Positions 8,535 to 17,726 of a DNA stretch of 60,721 nucleotides are shown here, piece by piece. The position numbers were made by a program, and so were the translations under genes. Positions within the stretch are counted from its first letter, which is position 1. Each line of letters opens with the position of its first letter. The stretch comes from an uncultured Clostridia bacterium. Lineage in GTDB: Bacteria; Bacillota; Clostridia; TANB77; CAG-508. The notes below the pieces were generated by a model. The model did no database searches, was not told the origin of the DNA, and saw only the letters and a list, made by a program, of their open reading frames with translations. The stretch lies in the NCBI GenBank assembly GCA_934122235.1, contig CAKOWE010000008.1:1-60721 (forward strand), given 5' to 3'.

Positions 8535-11017
8535 AATACAATTCCTTTCTTCTTTAACTCATTTACAACACAATATGGTAATAATTCTTTAATGATTCTT
8601 TTTACTTTGCTTTTTCGTTTATTTAACAGTGCCTCTCTAACAAGTGGGCAAATGTCTAATTTTAACATATTAGGCTTAATAACACTATAAGCTTCTTTAT
8701 ATTCTGATAACTTCTTAATAAATTTACTTATTTCTCCTGTTTTACCCAACTCTAACATTGTATTTATTTGATGAATTACCATTTTCAACACATTAACTCT
8801 GTAAATATAGTCTTTTCTGCATTTTTTAAATTCTTTATCATTTTTTAATTTCTCTAACATTGTAAAAATTGCACTTTGATGGTCTTTATATCTTTTTCTC
8901 CAAACTTCACTAGAAACACTCTGACCTTCTCTTCCTATAAGATACATATATATATCTAAAGGATAATATTCAACTGTATCTATACATTTTAAGCAAAATG
9001 CATCAAATTCATGATCGGCATATAATTTCTTTTCTGTTATCGAAAAATCTGCTTGTTTTAACTTCTCAGTCTTATAATTACATGCTGCAAATAATGGATT
9101 ATAATCTAGTCCATATGTATCATACAATAAATCATCAAATTTATATTCTAAACCTTCATTTAATTTTGGATAATCCACAATTACTTGTAAATTTCCAGAT
9201 GGAACATACTCTTTACAAACTCTCGTTAAAATTAAATCAGCACCCGAGATTTCCATCTTATCTATCAAATTAGCTAATTCATTACCTTTTATCCAATCAT
9301 CACTGTCTAATATCTTAAAATATTTACCTTTTGCTAATTTCATCCCCATATTGACTGCAGAACCATGTCCACCATTTTCTTTATCTATTAATTGAATAAT
9401 TCCATTTGTCTTATTTTGAAATTTCAATGCTATTTCTCTTGTTTTATCTTTGCTTCCATCATTTATAACCAATACTTCTAATTTATTAACATTTCTTTGG
9501 TATATTAAAGATGATAAACATTTTGTAAGATATTTTTCAACATTATAGGATGGAATTGCTATTGTTAATATTGGATTAATTGGTTTTACATATTTAATTT
9601 CTTGATAAATCTTATTCATTATACTTTTTAGTAATTCAATTTCATTATTATTTGATTTTTTTTGTTCATATTTAGTGTCTTTTATAAAATCCATATCCAT
9701 TATATCTTCTATTTTATTTGCCATTTCTATAAAGTTTTTTAATTCAAATATGTATTTATTACCTATATTATATTGAATATTAGCATTTGAAGTTATAATA
9801 TAACATTTTCTATTAATAATGCTTTCTATCTCAGAATCACTCATATCATACACACATGGATTTAAGTAAATATTTGCAGATTCATATATTTTATTTTTGT
9901 CTATAATCTTTTCTTTATGGAATTTTACATTTTTAAATTCTTTAATAGGTTCTACTAATTCATCAAAATAATTGCCATCACCATATATGTCAAAATTCAA
10001 TTTAGAAAAGCACTCTCTATGAGATAATTCCAATATTGTCTTTACACATTCATCAACTTTGTTTGAAGCAATATTGTCAAAATTTTTAATCACAACAATC
10101 TTACAACCGTACTCTAATTTTTTTAAATTTTCTCCATTAAAAACTGGCTCAATATCTTCTATTACTTGTGAATTTTTAAATGTATATAAATTATTATAAA
10201 AATCAAATAATCTATTTGATTGAAATATCCATGTAGCATTATCTCTATTGGCAAAACATTCTATAATTTTTGATTTATTATTGGCCATTGTATAATTTTT
10301 ATAGCTTTTACCTGTAAAATATCTTTTTCTATAATTAGAACTGTTAAAGCAATCTAATAGTTCATTACTTCCCACTTTGAATATTAACTGTTGTTCAAAA
10401 TTAGTATATCCTTCCAAGATTTGCAATAACTCTTCATTTACAGAGTATACCATTACCGCTTTATAATCTTCATATATAAGCAAATCTTTTAATGTAGAGT
10501 AATTTCCTTCTATTATTTCTATTTTATCAAATGTATATTTCATTTCATACCATTTTTCACTGTTTATACTTGCAACTTGAAGTTCTATTCCATTATTTAC
10601 ATATTCTTTATTCAATTCGTGTATTTTATGATTAATATTTGAAAATGTAGTTGGATAATTTTGCACAATCACCAGCATTTTCTTTTTTTCCAAGAAAGTT
10701 AAATTCTTATTGTTTGCCTCTGCAATTTCTATATTATCGAATTCTAATTTACTATTTCTACCAACTATTAACTTAAGATTAATCTTTTGATTTGGTATTA
10801 CTTCGAAGCAAGCTTCCGCTCCTTGTGGTAAATCAAATAAGCCATTTATATTAACATATGAATAACCTTTAATCACATTACAATTAAATTTAATCATTAT
10901 CTTTTTTTCATTTTTTAATACAATTTCCTTACTGCTATATACCACTTCTTCAGATTGTGGATTTTCAATTACATTACTATTAAAAAATTCTCCAAAACTA
11001 TCTATCTCGATTTTCAT
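8531..11017 (-). CDS. Two-part glycosyltransferase with C-terminal GT2 domain
   Basis: An unusually long transferase of 828 residues. Residues about 125-460 look like a GT-B/GT4-type region (start of domain at KKKMLVIVQNYP; later FDIYGDGNYFDEL and INRKCYIITSNANIQ). Residues about 478-720 form a GT2 domain opening with LTIAIPSYNVEKYL, then VINDGSKDKTREIA and the DXD-like ILDSDDWIKG, which binds the divalent metal and nucleotide sugar. The C-terminus is basic. Fusions of this kind can add two successive sugars. Start ATG 11017 with AGGGAG upstream. The GT2 part is closely similar in style to the product of 12302-13330, suggesting duplication within the operon. Confidence 0.8.
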   Translation of the reverse strand: MKIEIDSFGEFFNSNVIENPQSEEVVYSSKEIVLKNEKKIMIKFNCNVIKGYSYVNINGLFDLPQGAEACFEVIPNQKINLKLIVGRNSKLEFDNIEIAEANNKNLTFLEKKKMLVIVQNYPTTFSNINHKIHELNKEYVNNGIELQVASINSEKWYEMKYTFDKIEIIEGNYSTLKDLLIYEDYKAVMVYSVNEELLQILEGYTNFEQQLIFKVGSNELLDCFNSSNYRKRYFTGKSYKNYTMANNKSKIIECFANRDNATWIFQSNRLFDFYNNLYTFKNSQVIEDIEPVFNGENLKKLEYGCKIVVIKNFDNIASNKVDECVKTILELSHRECFSKLNFDIYGDGNYFDELVEPIKEFKNVKFHKEKIIDKNKIYESANIYLNPCVYDMSDSEIESIINRKCYIITSNANIQYNIGNKYIFELKNFIEMANKIEDIMDMDFIKDTKYEQKKSNNNEIELLKSIMNKIYQEIKYVKPINPILTIAIPSYNVEKYLTKCLSSLIYQRNVNKLEVLVINDGSKDKTREIALKFQNKTNGIIQLIDKENGGHGSAVNMGMKLAKGKYFKILDSDDWIKGNELANLIDKMEISGADLILTRVCKEYVPSGNLQVIVDYPKLNEGLEYKFDDLLYDTYGLDYNPLFAACNYKTEKLKQADFSITEKKLYADHEFDAFCLKCIDTVEYYPLDIYMYLIGREGQSVSSEVWRKRYKDHQSAIFTMLEKLKNDKEFKKCRKDYIYRVNVLKMVIHQINTMLELGKTGEISKFIKKLSEYKEAYSVIKPNMLKLDICPLVREALLNKRKSKVKRIIKELLPYCVVNELKKKGIVL

Positions 11018-11034
11018 TTTATCTCCCTTATTTC

Positions 11035-12288
11035 TTACTCTAAACTCTCTATTAATTTATCCAACTTTTGTACAACAGTTTTTGATTCTAATTCTTCATA
11101 TGAGATATCTTTTTCTAAAGTATATTTTTCATAAATTATTTTATATAAATAATTTACAATTTCCGACGTACAATTGCATATACATAATTTATTATGATTC
11201 CTTAAAATATCTGCACTTGCACCATCTAGCATTGTTAACCCAATTATATTTCTTTGTGACCCTATATAATCCGCTAACTTTGCAGCAAAAAATATATTTT
11301 CATTAACAACATCACTTATATTTGCATCTATATGAATCAACCAATCTGAATCTTTCATTAACTCAAGACTTTGTAAATATCCTACTGTTTTTTTAATATG
11401 AACTAAATTTAATAAGTCATTGTCCATAATAAATAATTTATCTTTATCACTTAAATTTCCATAAAATTCAAATTGTGCGATATCACTTATTTTATCATCT
11501 TTTTTATTTAATATTCTTAAAGCTTTTAATAAATATATTGGAGTTCTTATCTCATCTAAATGTCCAATATATCTAAAAACTATTTTATTATTCTGTTTCT
11601 GCTCATTCTCTTTGTACAACGACTTATCATATGAATGTTCTATAACTACAGATTTATCTATAAATTTATTAAAATTTTTTTTGCTTTTAGCCATATATTC
11701 TTTTTGATATTTATTATTTAAAATAATTTTATCTGCACATTCAGCTATTTCTTCTTCAAGATTACTTTTTACTTTTATTAAATTATTATAATTATATTTT
11801 TTGTTTCTTTTGAATAAATATGATTTCACAAATCTTTTTACAGACAACATGCTTCTTATTCCTGTGACTGAATATGGATTTTTTTCTTTTAACATTTTTA
11901 GAACATATGGATTTTCACCAATTGGATCTCCAAAAGATGCTATCCAAATGATTTGTGGATTTATCCTTTTTATTTCTAACCCAGTTATATGACTCTCTTC
12001 TGGCATACTTCTTGTCATAACAATATCATATTTATCTTTATTTTCTTTATAATAGTTTACAGCTTCTTGTATCCACTCTTGCAAATCTTTAGCTTTTGCA
12101 AATATTGTATTTATATTTTTAGTTTCTGGCAAAACATCTTTGTTTCCATAAGACCATAATGCATTATTTTTTTGTGTAAAAACATCATAATCATATTTTG
12201 AAGCTTTTAACAATTTATACGTAACTAGTCCTTCTGAAGAATTTACAGGAGGATAAAACCAGCTAATTACTAATATTCTTTTTTTCAT
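11035..12288 (-). CDS. Glycosyltransferase, GT4-like
   Basis: A 417-residue predicted GT-B fold transferase beginning ILVISWFYPPVNSSEG, a common opening of GT4 enzymes of capsule and exopolysaccharide clusters. It continues with IVMTRSMPEESH and, in the C-terminal half, FRYIGHLDEIRTPIYLLKAL, where the donor-binding domain begins. The canonical E-x7-E motif is not obvious. Its start (ATG 12288) has AGGAGG eight bases upstream. It sits in the operon with 13-17 base gaps on both sides. Specificity is unknown. Confidence 0.75.
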   Translation of the reverse strand: MKKRILVISWFYPPVNSSEGLVTYKLLKASKYDYDVFTQKNNALWSYGNKDVLPETKNINTIFAKAKDLQEWIQEAVNYYKENKDKYDIVMTRSMPEESHITGLEIKRINPQIIWIASFGDPIGENPYVLKMLKEKNPYSVTGIRSMLSVKRFVKSYLFKRNKKYNYNNLIKVKSNLEEEIAECADKIILNNKYQKEYMAKSKKNFNKFIDKSVVIEHSYDKSLYKENEQKQNNKIVFRYIGHLDEIRTPIYLLKALRILNKKDDKISDIAQFEFYGNLSDKDKLFIMDNDLLNLVHIKKTVGYLQSLELMKDSDWLIHIDANISDVVNENIFFAAKLADYIGSQRNIIGLTMLDGASADILRNHNKLCICNCTSEIVNYLYKIIYEKYTLEKDISYEELESKTVVQKLDKLIESLE

Positions 12289-12301
12289 TATCTCATCCTC
12301 C

Positions 12302-13330
12302 TTAATGTTTTATTATTTTTCCGAACAAGCTTACTATTCTAGTAAAAAATTGTGAGTTTATTCTAGTAAATATAAATTTTGTTTTTCTATTACATTTTAT
12401 TTGGCCTATCTCATCCATCATTTTATATAATTCTATATCTTTACTTTTTAAATATTTATCAAAATCCTTTATCTCTTTATATATTGATTTTCTATTATTT
12501 TTTGCATATACACAATATATATAATAATGAGTTGTCAACATATAATAAAGTATTTGTTTTATATACTTTATCTGATTTTCAGAGAAACTTTCTTTATTAT
12601 TTATATAATAATCAATTAAAAACTTCATTACTCTATCATGATTTGACCTGTTTTTTACAAAGTTTTGCAAATTCATACTTTGGTCTGGTCTACCTATGAA
12701 ATATCTATATATATCTAAATTCATATATTTAAATGTATTTAATTTTGATATTGGAATAACATTATATTGCATATCTACATAAAATGTTTTTTCTAATAAT
12801 TTTAAATTTGAATCTCTTAACAATTCTGTCTTATATGTTGAATTTGCCATTACAAAATATTCTTTATTTAAAATTTTTAAATCAATTTCATTAAATTTAT
12901 ATACTTTATTTTCTTCTAATCCCTTCCAATTTATTTCTTCAGAAGTACCATCATATATATATTCTTTTCTATAATTTGTAATTATTAAATCTACATCTTC
13001 ATTTTTTAAATTTTTTACAAAAGTAATAAAATCTATTGAATCAAACCAATCATCGCTGTCTAAAACTCTAAAATACTTTCCTGATGCAACAGTTAAAGCT
13101 GCATTTATTGTAGAACCATGTCCTCCATTTTCTTTATCTATTACAACAACACTTTGAGGATAACTATCTTTGTATTCATTCATTATATTTATAGAATTGT
13201 CTTTACTTCCATCATTCACTAAGATTATCTCTATATCATCTATAATTTCTTTTAGTAATATTGAATCCATACATCTTTTTATATACTTCTCTGTATTATA
13301 TACAGGTATCGCAATACTTAATATTTTCAT
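12302..13330 (-). CDS. Glycosyltransferase family 2
   Basis: A 342-residue inverting GT-A transferase. The GT2 core is complete: LSIAIPVYNTEKYIKRC near the start, ILVNDGSKDNSI, KENGGHGSTINAAL and VLDSDDWFDS as the metal-binding DXD-type site. The chosen start is ATG 13330 because GGGAG lies seven bases upstream; the TTG at 13336 is only one base from that site. Its sequence resembles the GT2 half of the 8531-11017 product. Sugar specificity is unknown. Confidence 0.85.
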   Translation of the reverse strand: MKILSIAIPVYNTEKYIKRCMDSILLKEIIDDIEIILVNDGSKDNSINIMNEYKDSYPQSVVVIDKENGGHGSTINAALTVASGKYFRVLDSDDWFDSIDFITFVKNLKNEDVDLIITNYRKEYIYDGTSEEINWKGLEENKVYKFNEIDLKILNKEYFVMANSTYKTELLRDSNLKLLEKTFYVDMQYNVIPISKLNTFKYMNLDIYRYFIGRPDQSMNLQNFVKNRSNHDRVMKFLIDYYINNKESFSENQIKYIKQILYYMLTTHYYIYCVYAKNNRKSIYKEIKDFDKYLKSKDIELYKMMDEIGQIKCNRKTKFIFTRINSQFFTRIVSLFGKIIKH

Positions 13331-13344
13331 AATCAATCTCCCTT

Positions 13345-14076
13345 TTACTTCATTTGACTATTGTAATATTCTTCACAAATTTCTTCTGCCGGTCCAACTT
13401 TAATAACTTTTCCATGTTCTAACCATACAACCCTATTGCACAAATTTTTTATTTGTTCTATAGAATGTGATACAAATAATACTGTTGTTCCACCAGTTAT
13501 CATAGATTTCATTTTATTTTCACTTTTTTGTTGAAAAGCAATATCTCCAACAGACAAAATTTCATCCACAATCAAGATTTCTGGATCTACTACTGTTGCA
13601 ATAGAAAATGCTAATCTAGCTATCATACCTGATGAAAAGTTTCTTACAGGAACATCTAAAAATTCTCTTAACTCTGAAAAATCTACTATTTCTTCAAATT
13701 TTTGATCTATGAATTCTTTAGTATACCCTAAAACTGCACCATTTAAATATATATTTTCTCTTGCAGTAAGTTCATAATCAAATCCAGCTCCTAATTCGAT
13801 CATTGGGCATATATTTCCATATACTTCAACTTTTCCTTTAGTTGGTTTCATTACTCCAGCTATAACTTTCAACAATGTTGATTTTCCAGCTCCATTGTTT
13901 CCAATAAATCCAACAACTTCTCCCTTTTTTACTTCAAATGTAACATCATTTAAAGCCCAAAAAAATGATTTATCCTTTTTCTTTCTTGAAAGTATATCAA
14001 TAAAAGCTTGTTTAAAAGAAAAGTTTTTCTCAATTCCTAAATTAAATCTCATAGAAACATTACTTACTTTTATCAT
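13345..14076 (-). CDS. Polysaccharide ABC exporter, ATP-binding subunit (Wzt/TagH-like)
   Basis: The ATPase of a two-gene polysaccharide exporter, which drives lipid-linked polymer across the membrane. Walker A is GNNGAGKS (residues 59-66), the signature is FSSGM (in place of LSGGQ, usual in this subfamily), Walker B is EILIVDEI and the switch histidine is in LFVSHS. The family insert LNGAVLGYTKEFI is present. At 243 residues it lacks the C-terminal polysaccharide-binding domain of O9a-type Wzt, so chain-length selection by that domain is not expected. It lies 10 bases downstream of its membrane subunit and has a strong AGGAGG site. Confidence 0.9.
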   Translation of the reverse strand: MIKVSNVSMRFNLGIEKNFSFKQAFIDILSRKKKDKSFFWALNDVTFEVKKGEVVGFIGNNGAGKSTLLKVIAGVMKPTKGKVEVYGNICPMIELGAGFDYELTARENIYLNGAVLGYTKEFIDQKFEEIVDFSELREFLDVPVRNFSSGMIARLAFSIATVVDPEILIVDEILSVGDIAFQQKSENKMKSMITGGTTVLFVSHSIEQIKNLCNRVVWLEHGKVIKVGPAEEICEEYYNSQMK

Positions 14077-14086
14077 ATTGTTCCTC

Positions 14087-14875
14087 CTATACGTAATAAA
14101 TAAACTTGTCTTGATTTTTCTTAAATATAATCAAACCTAATAATAATACTATAACCGCTGAGCCTCCACATACAGCAAATGTAAACGGAGTCGGCATTTC
14201 ACCATATAAAATTACTCTTCTTATAAAATTAATATAGTGATACATTGGATTCAATTTAAAAAATATTTGTAATTTTGGTGATATTAAAGCAATATCATAC
14301 ATAATTGGTGTCAAGTATGTCCAAAGAGTTAATACAATGCCATATATGTAAAACATATCTCTTAAAAAAACTGATACTGTTGACAATATTAGTCCCATAC
14401 CTAAGGTGAACATAAACAAACAAATATATGCATATGGTAATACCAAGTGATAAATATTAACTCCCGTACCCGTAGCAAATATTACTATATATAATGGAAT
14501 TAGAGTTAATAAAAAATTAATTCCAACAAATAAGCATTTTGAAAGAGGAAAAATATATTTAGGTATGTATATCTTGTTTATAAGTGGAAAATTTGCAACA
14601 ACAGATCCCATTGCCAAGTTTGATGCTTCACTAAAGTAATTAAACATTATTAAACCACTCAAAACATATACTAAATAATTTACACCAGGTGTACTAAATT
14701 TGAATATATTTGAGAACACCAATGCCATTACAGCCATATTTAATACTGGATATAACAAGCTCCACAATATACCTAATACTGATCTTTTATATTTTACTTT
14801 AAAATCTCTACTTATTAACTGCTTTAATAAAAACGAATATTTTTTAAAATTTATAATAATATTTTTAAAGAACAT
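14087..14875 (-). CDS. Polysaccharide ABC exporter, membrane subunit (Wzm/TagG-like)
   Basis: A 262-residue ABC-2 type permease with six predicted membrane segments. The N-terminal cytoplasmic stretch LKQLISRDFKVKYKRSVLG is typical of Wzm/TagG proteins, and the later KLNPMYHYINFIRRVILYG matches the family's conserved region before the last segment. It is encoded immediately upstream of its ATPase, with TAGGAGG before ATG 14875. Together they would export the polymer made by the surrounding transferases. Confidence 0.9.
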   Translation of the reverse strand: MFFKNIIINFKKYSFLLKQLISRDFKVKYKRSVLGILWSLLYPVLNMAVMALVFSNIFKFSTPGVNYLVYVLSGLIMFNYFSEASNLAMGSVVANFPLINKIYIPKYIFPLSKCLFVGINFLLTLIPLYIVIFATGTGVNIYHLVLPYAYICLFMFTLGMGLILSTVSVFLRDMFYIYGIVLTLWTYLTPIMYDIALISPKLQIFFKLNPMYHYINFIRRVILYGEMPTPFTFAVCGGSAVIVLLLGLIIFKKNQDKFIYYV

Positions 14876-14922
14876 ATACAGCCTCCTAAACTTTATTGAA
14901 AATTATATAACAAAATTTTCTA

Positions 14923-16428
14923 TTATTCAACATTATTACTTAAATTACCCTTTAACAATAAACCAAACAATAAAGTTAAATATATCGTAAAACTCAAACT
15001 ATTTAATAAGTTTCCTGTATAATACGCTATTGCAAACATTAATAGTATTGTTATAAAAGAAATAATCTGTGTTGTATCTATATTTTTACATTTATTGCAT
15101 ATTACTTTTTTTACGAATATTCCTAGCAAAAGCAAATATGGTACAAATATTATTATAGATCCTATTATACCTAATGCATAATACTGAACAATAAAATCTC
15201 GTTCTATATTAAATATATTTTGAACTCTTGTATTAGTAATTCCAAAAAGAGTATCACATTTATTATTGTTAATTTCTAAAACTCTTTTAACCATAGAAGT
15301 CTCTATATATCTAAAATCAACCCTTTTGGAAAGTGGTTCATTAAAAATTTTTAGCCAAAACTCTGAATCGTATTTATATGGATAAGCATCTAACACAAAT
15401 TCTTCTTTTAGTTGTTTATCCTTGCAAATGTTTCTTATATTTGCTTCTATGCTTTTTTCTTCATCCTCTTTTGTAATTTTATTCTCTTCTATTACATTAT
15501 TTTGTATAATTGTATTTTCATTTTCTATTGTTTCAACAACTTCAACATTTTTAACCGCTTCTATCGTTTTTGTTTCATCCATTCTCATAAATATAGGATT
15601 ATAAGATAAAACAAGCAAATAACACACAAAAAGAATTGAAACTATTGACAATGATTTTTTTATATACTTTTTGCCATTAATTTTTTTATTTAAAATATTA
15701 GCAATCAATGTGTAAGCAAAAACCAATATTATTCCTAACACTGACACTTTTGTGCCTAGTAAAAACAATCCTAATATATTAACTACTAATACAAATATAT
15801 TTTTAATTTTTTTATCTTCTATAGTTTCCAATATATTAAACGTTAAAAACATAATAAGTATTGCACTAATCTGATTAGCATATTCAAACAAACCTTTGGA
15901 TGCTAGTTCTTGATATACAAACTCATTTTTTGTAAACCAAGAAAACAAATTAGCTTTTATTTTTTCATCACTGTATGACCCATAAGAAATACATAATATA
16001 TTAGTAATAATTATTATTAAACTAATTATACATGTTAAAATTTTTATTATATTTAATATATCCCTTTTTGCTAACTCCGATTCAAATATTACATATATTA
16101 GCAAAAACGGTGTTACCATTTTTATTAAATAAAGTGTTTCTTGAATAGTTGAATAATTAAAGTTTCCAGGGACCACAGAACGAAAATTATTTGCATTTAA
16201 ATTATGAAATACAAAATAAATTCCTAGAATTATAGGATATATCAATAACCAATATTTTCTTTTATTATTACTTACAAAAAAATAATAGCAAAAGAAAACA
16301 CCAATTATGATAACTCTTATTAAAGTAGATGTAGAATTATAAAAATACTTTAAATCAAATATTGGTTGAATTAATAAAAAAATTACTAATGCATACATAA
16401 AAAACTTATTTACGCTATTTCTTTTCAT
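14923..16428 (-). CDS. O-antigen ligase/polymerase-like membrane protein
   Basis: A 501-residue protein with about ten to twelve hydrophobic segments and one large extracytoplasmic loop (about residues 285-390, charged and rich in E, K and N). This is the layout of Wzy polymerases and WaaL-type ligases. Sequence motifs in this family are too weak to choose between polymerase and ligase. Its ATG directly abuts the stop of the tagO-like gene. In a locus that has an ABC exporter instead of a flippase, a ligase role (attaching finished polymer to the wall or a lipid) is plausible but inferred. Confidence 0.65.
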   Translation of the reverse strand: MKRNSVNKFFMYALVIFLLIQPIFDLKYFYNSTSTLIRVIIIGVFFCYYFFVSNNKRKYWLLIYPIILGIYFVFHNLNANNFRSVVPGNFNYSTIQETLYLIKMVTPFLLIYVIFESELAKRDILNIIKILTCIISLIIIITNILCISYGSYSDEKIKANLFSWFTKNEFVYQELASKGLFEYANQISAILIMFLTFNILETIEDKKIKNIFVLVVNILGLFLLGTKVSVLGIILVFAYTLIANILNKKINGKKYIKKSLSIVSILFVCYLLVLSYNPIFMRMDETKTIEAVKNVEVVETIENENTIIQNNVIEENKITKEDEEKSIEANIRNICKDKQLKEEFVLDAYPYKYDSEFWLKIFNEPLSKRVDFRYIETSMVKRVLEINNNKCDTLFGITNTRVQNIFNIERDFIVQYYALGIIGSIIIFVPYLLLLGIFVKKVICNKCKNIDTTQIISFITILLMFAIAYYTGNLLNSLSFTIYLTLLFGLLLKGNLSNNVE

Positions 16429-17511
16429 TTATATTTCTTCATCCTTTACTTTCAAAATATCTTTATATCCTATCATTGCAATAGCTATTACAATAAGTGC
16501 AAATGATATTGCTTTCCATAGGCCACTTTCTAACAATATAATAGCAAACATTCCAAAAACAGCACTAATTCCATATAATATAAAAACGGCTTGTTTTTGT
16601 GTATACCCTTTTTTCATTAATCTGTGATGTATATGTCCATTATCAGCATTAAAAATTGCCTTTATAGACTTTTCTTTTATAATTCTTCTAAATATTGCAA
16701 ATATAGTATCACATATAGGTAATGCTAATATTATCAATGGTGCAATTAATACTATTGCTGTATATGTTTTAGCCACACCTAATATTGATATTATCGATAA
16801 CGAATATCCTAAAAAATTTGTTCCTGTATCACCAATAAATGTCTTTGCAGGATTAACATTAAATGGCATAAATCCAACAATTCCACCAGCTAAAGCTGTA
16901 ACTAATATTGTAGCTATAATTGGTGATCCATTTAATGAAAAAATAATTAGTAAAGATAGACATGATATAAGTGATATTCCTGATGATAAACCATCAAGTC
17001 CATCAATTAAATTTATTGCATTAGTTATTCCAACAATCCAACCAATCGTAATTATCTTTGATATAATTTCATTAATTCCAAATTGGCTAAGTGCTGTCAT
17101 ATTTATTTGATCTATAACAACTCCACTTTGTACTACTATAAATGCAGCTACTGTTTGTGCTAATAATTTTACTAATGCAGGAACCCCTCTTAAGTCATCT
17201 ATAAAACATACTATCTCTAATATAACTAATCCTATAAAAAAGCCAATTAATTTTATATAATAGTTTTCAGGACCTTTTAAATTTATTGTATTTTCTAAAG
17301 TCATAACAATAAATAAATACACTATAGACACAATAAACCCAGCAATAACAGCTAAACCTCCAAGCCTTGGCGTTATTTTTTTATGTATTTTTCGTGTTTC
17401 TATTGGTCTATCTACTGCTCCAATTCTTTTGGCCAATCGTATTGTATATGGTGTTGCAACAAAGCTTGTAACAAAAGCTAATAGAAACGCTATTGCTATA
17501 TCTCCCCACAT
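16429..17511 (-). CDS. tagO: Undecaprenyl-phosphate GlcNAc-1-phosphate transferase (TagO/WecA-like)
   Basis: First enzyme of wall-polymer synthesis: it moves GlcNAc-1-phosphate from UDP-GlcNAc to undecaprenyl phosphate at the membrane. The family markers are RKIHKKITPRLGG, the aspartates in CFIDDLRG, NAINLIDGLDGLSSG, FIGDTGTNFLGY and the HIHHRLMKKGYTQKQA loop that separates TagO/WecA from MraY. About eleven membrane segments. ATG 17511 is preferred to the TTG at 17532 because GAGGAG lies nine bases before it. It is the first gene after the promoter at 17570-17598, so it probably leads the whole operon down to gtrA. Confidence 0.92.
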   Translation of the reverse strand: MWGDIAIAFLLAFVTSFVATPYTIRLAKRIGAVDRPIETRKIHKKITPRLGGLAVIAGFIVSIVYLFIVMTLENTINLKGPENYYIKLIGFFIGLVILEIVCFIDDLRGVPALVKLLAQTVAAFIVVQSGVVIDQINMTALSQFGINEIISKIITIGWIVGITNAINLIDGLDGLSSGISLISCLSLLIIFSLNGSPIIATILVTALAGGIVGFMPFNVNPAKTFIGDTGTNFLGYSLSIISILGVAKTYTAIVLIAPLIILALPICDTIFAIFRRIIKEKSIKAIFNADNGHIHHRLMKKGYTQKQAVFILYGISAVFGMFAIILLESGLWKAISFALIVIAIAMIGYKDILKVKDEEI

Positions 17512-17569
17512 AATAATTATCTCCTCGTACAAAATTCAAACCATAATTTTGTAAATATATTCTTTTGTA

Positions 17570-17598
17570 ATTTTATATTTTATGCATGTGTTTGTCAA
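17570..17598 (-). promoter_or_regulatory. Promoter of the polysaccharide operon
   Basis: Perfect -35 TTGACA (17598-17593), a 17-base spacer and -10 TAAAAT (17575-17570) on the minus strand, about 60 bases before the tagO-like ATG. Confidence 0.8.
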
Positions 17599-17632
17599 CG
17601 AATTTTTAATTTTACTTTATTTTTTGTAGAAT

Positions 17633-17661
17633 TTGTTATAGAATGGTCATATTAATATAAA
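17633..17661 (+). promoter_or_regulatory. Promoter of murF-ddl-yqeK
   Basis: TTGTTA (17633-17638), a 17-base spacer and TATAAA (17656-17661), about 65 bases before the murF ATG; divergent from the polysaccharide operon promoter. Confidence 0.6.
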
Positions 17662-17726
17662 AGAAGCTACAAAATCATTTCAGTTATTCAGCTTATTATA
17701 ACAATATATTTACAAGGAGGATTTTA

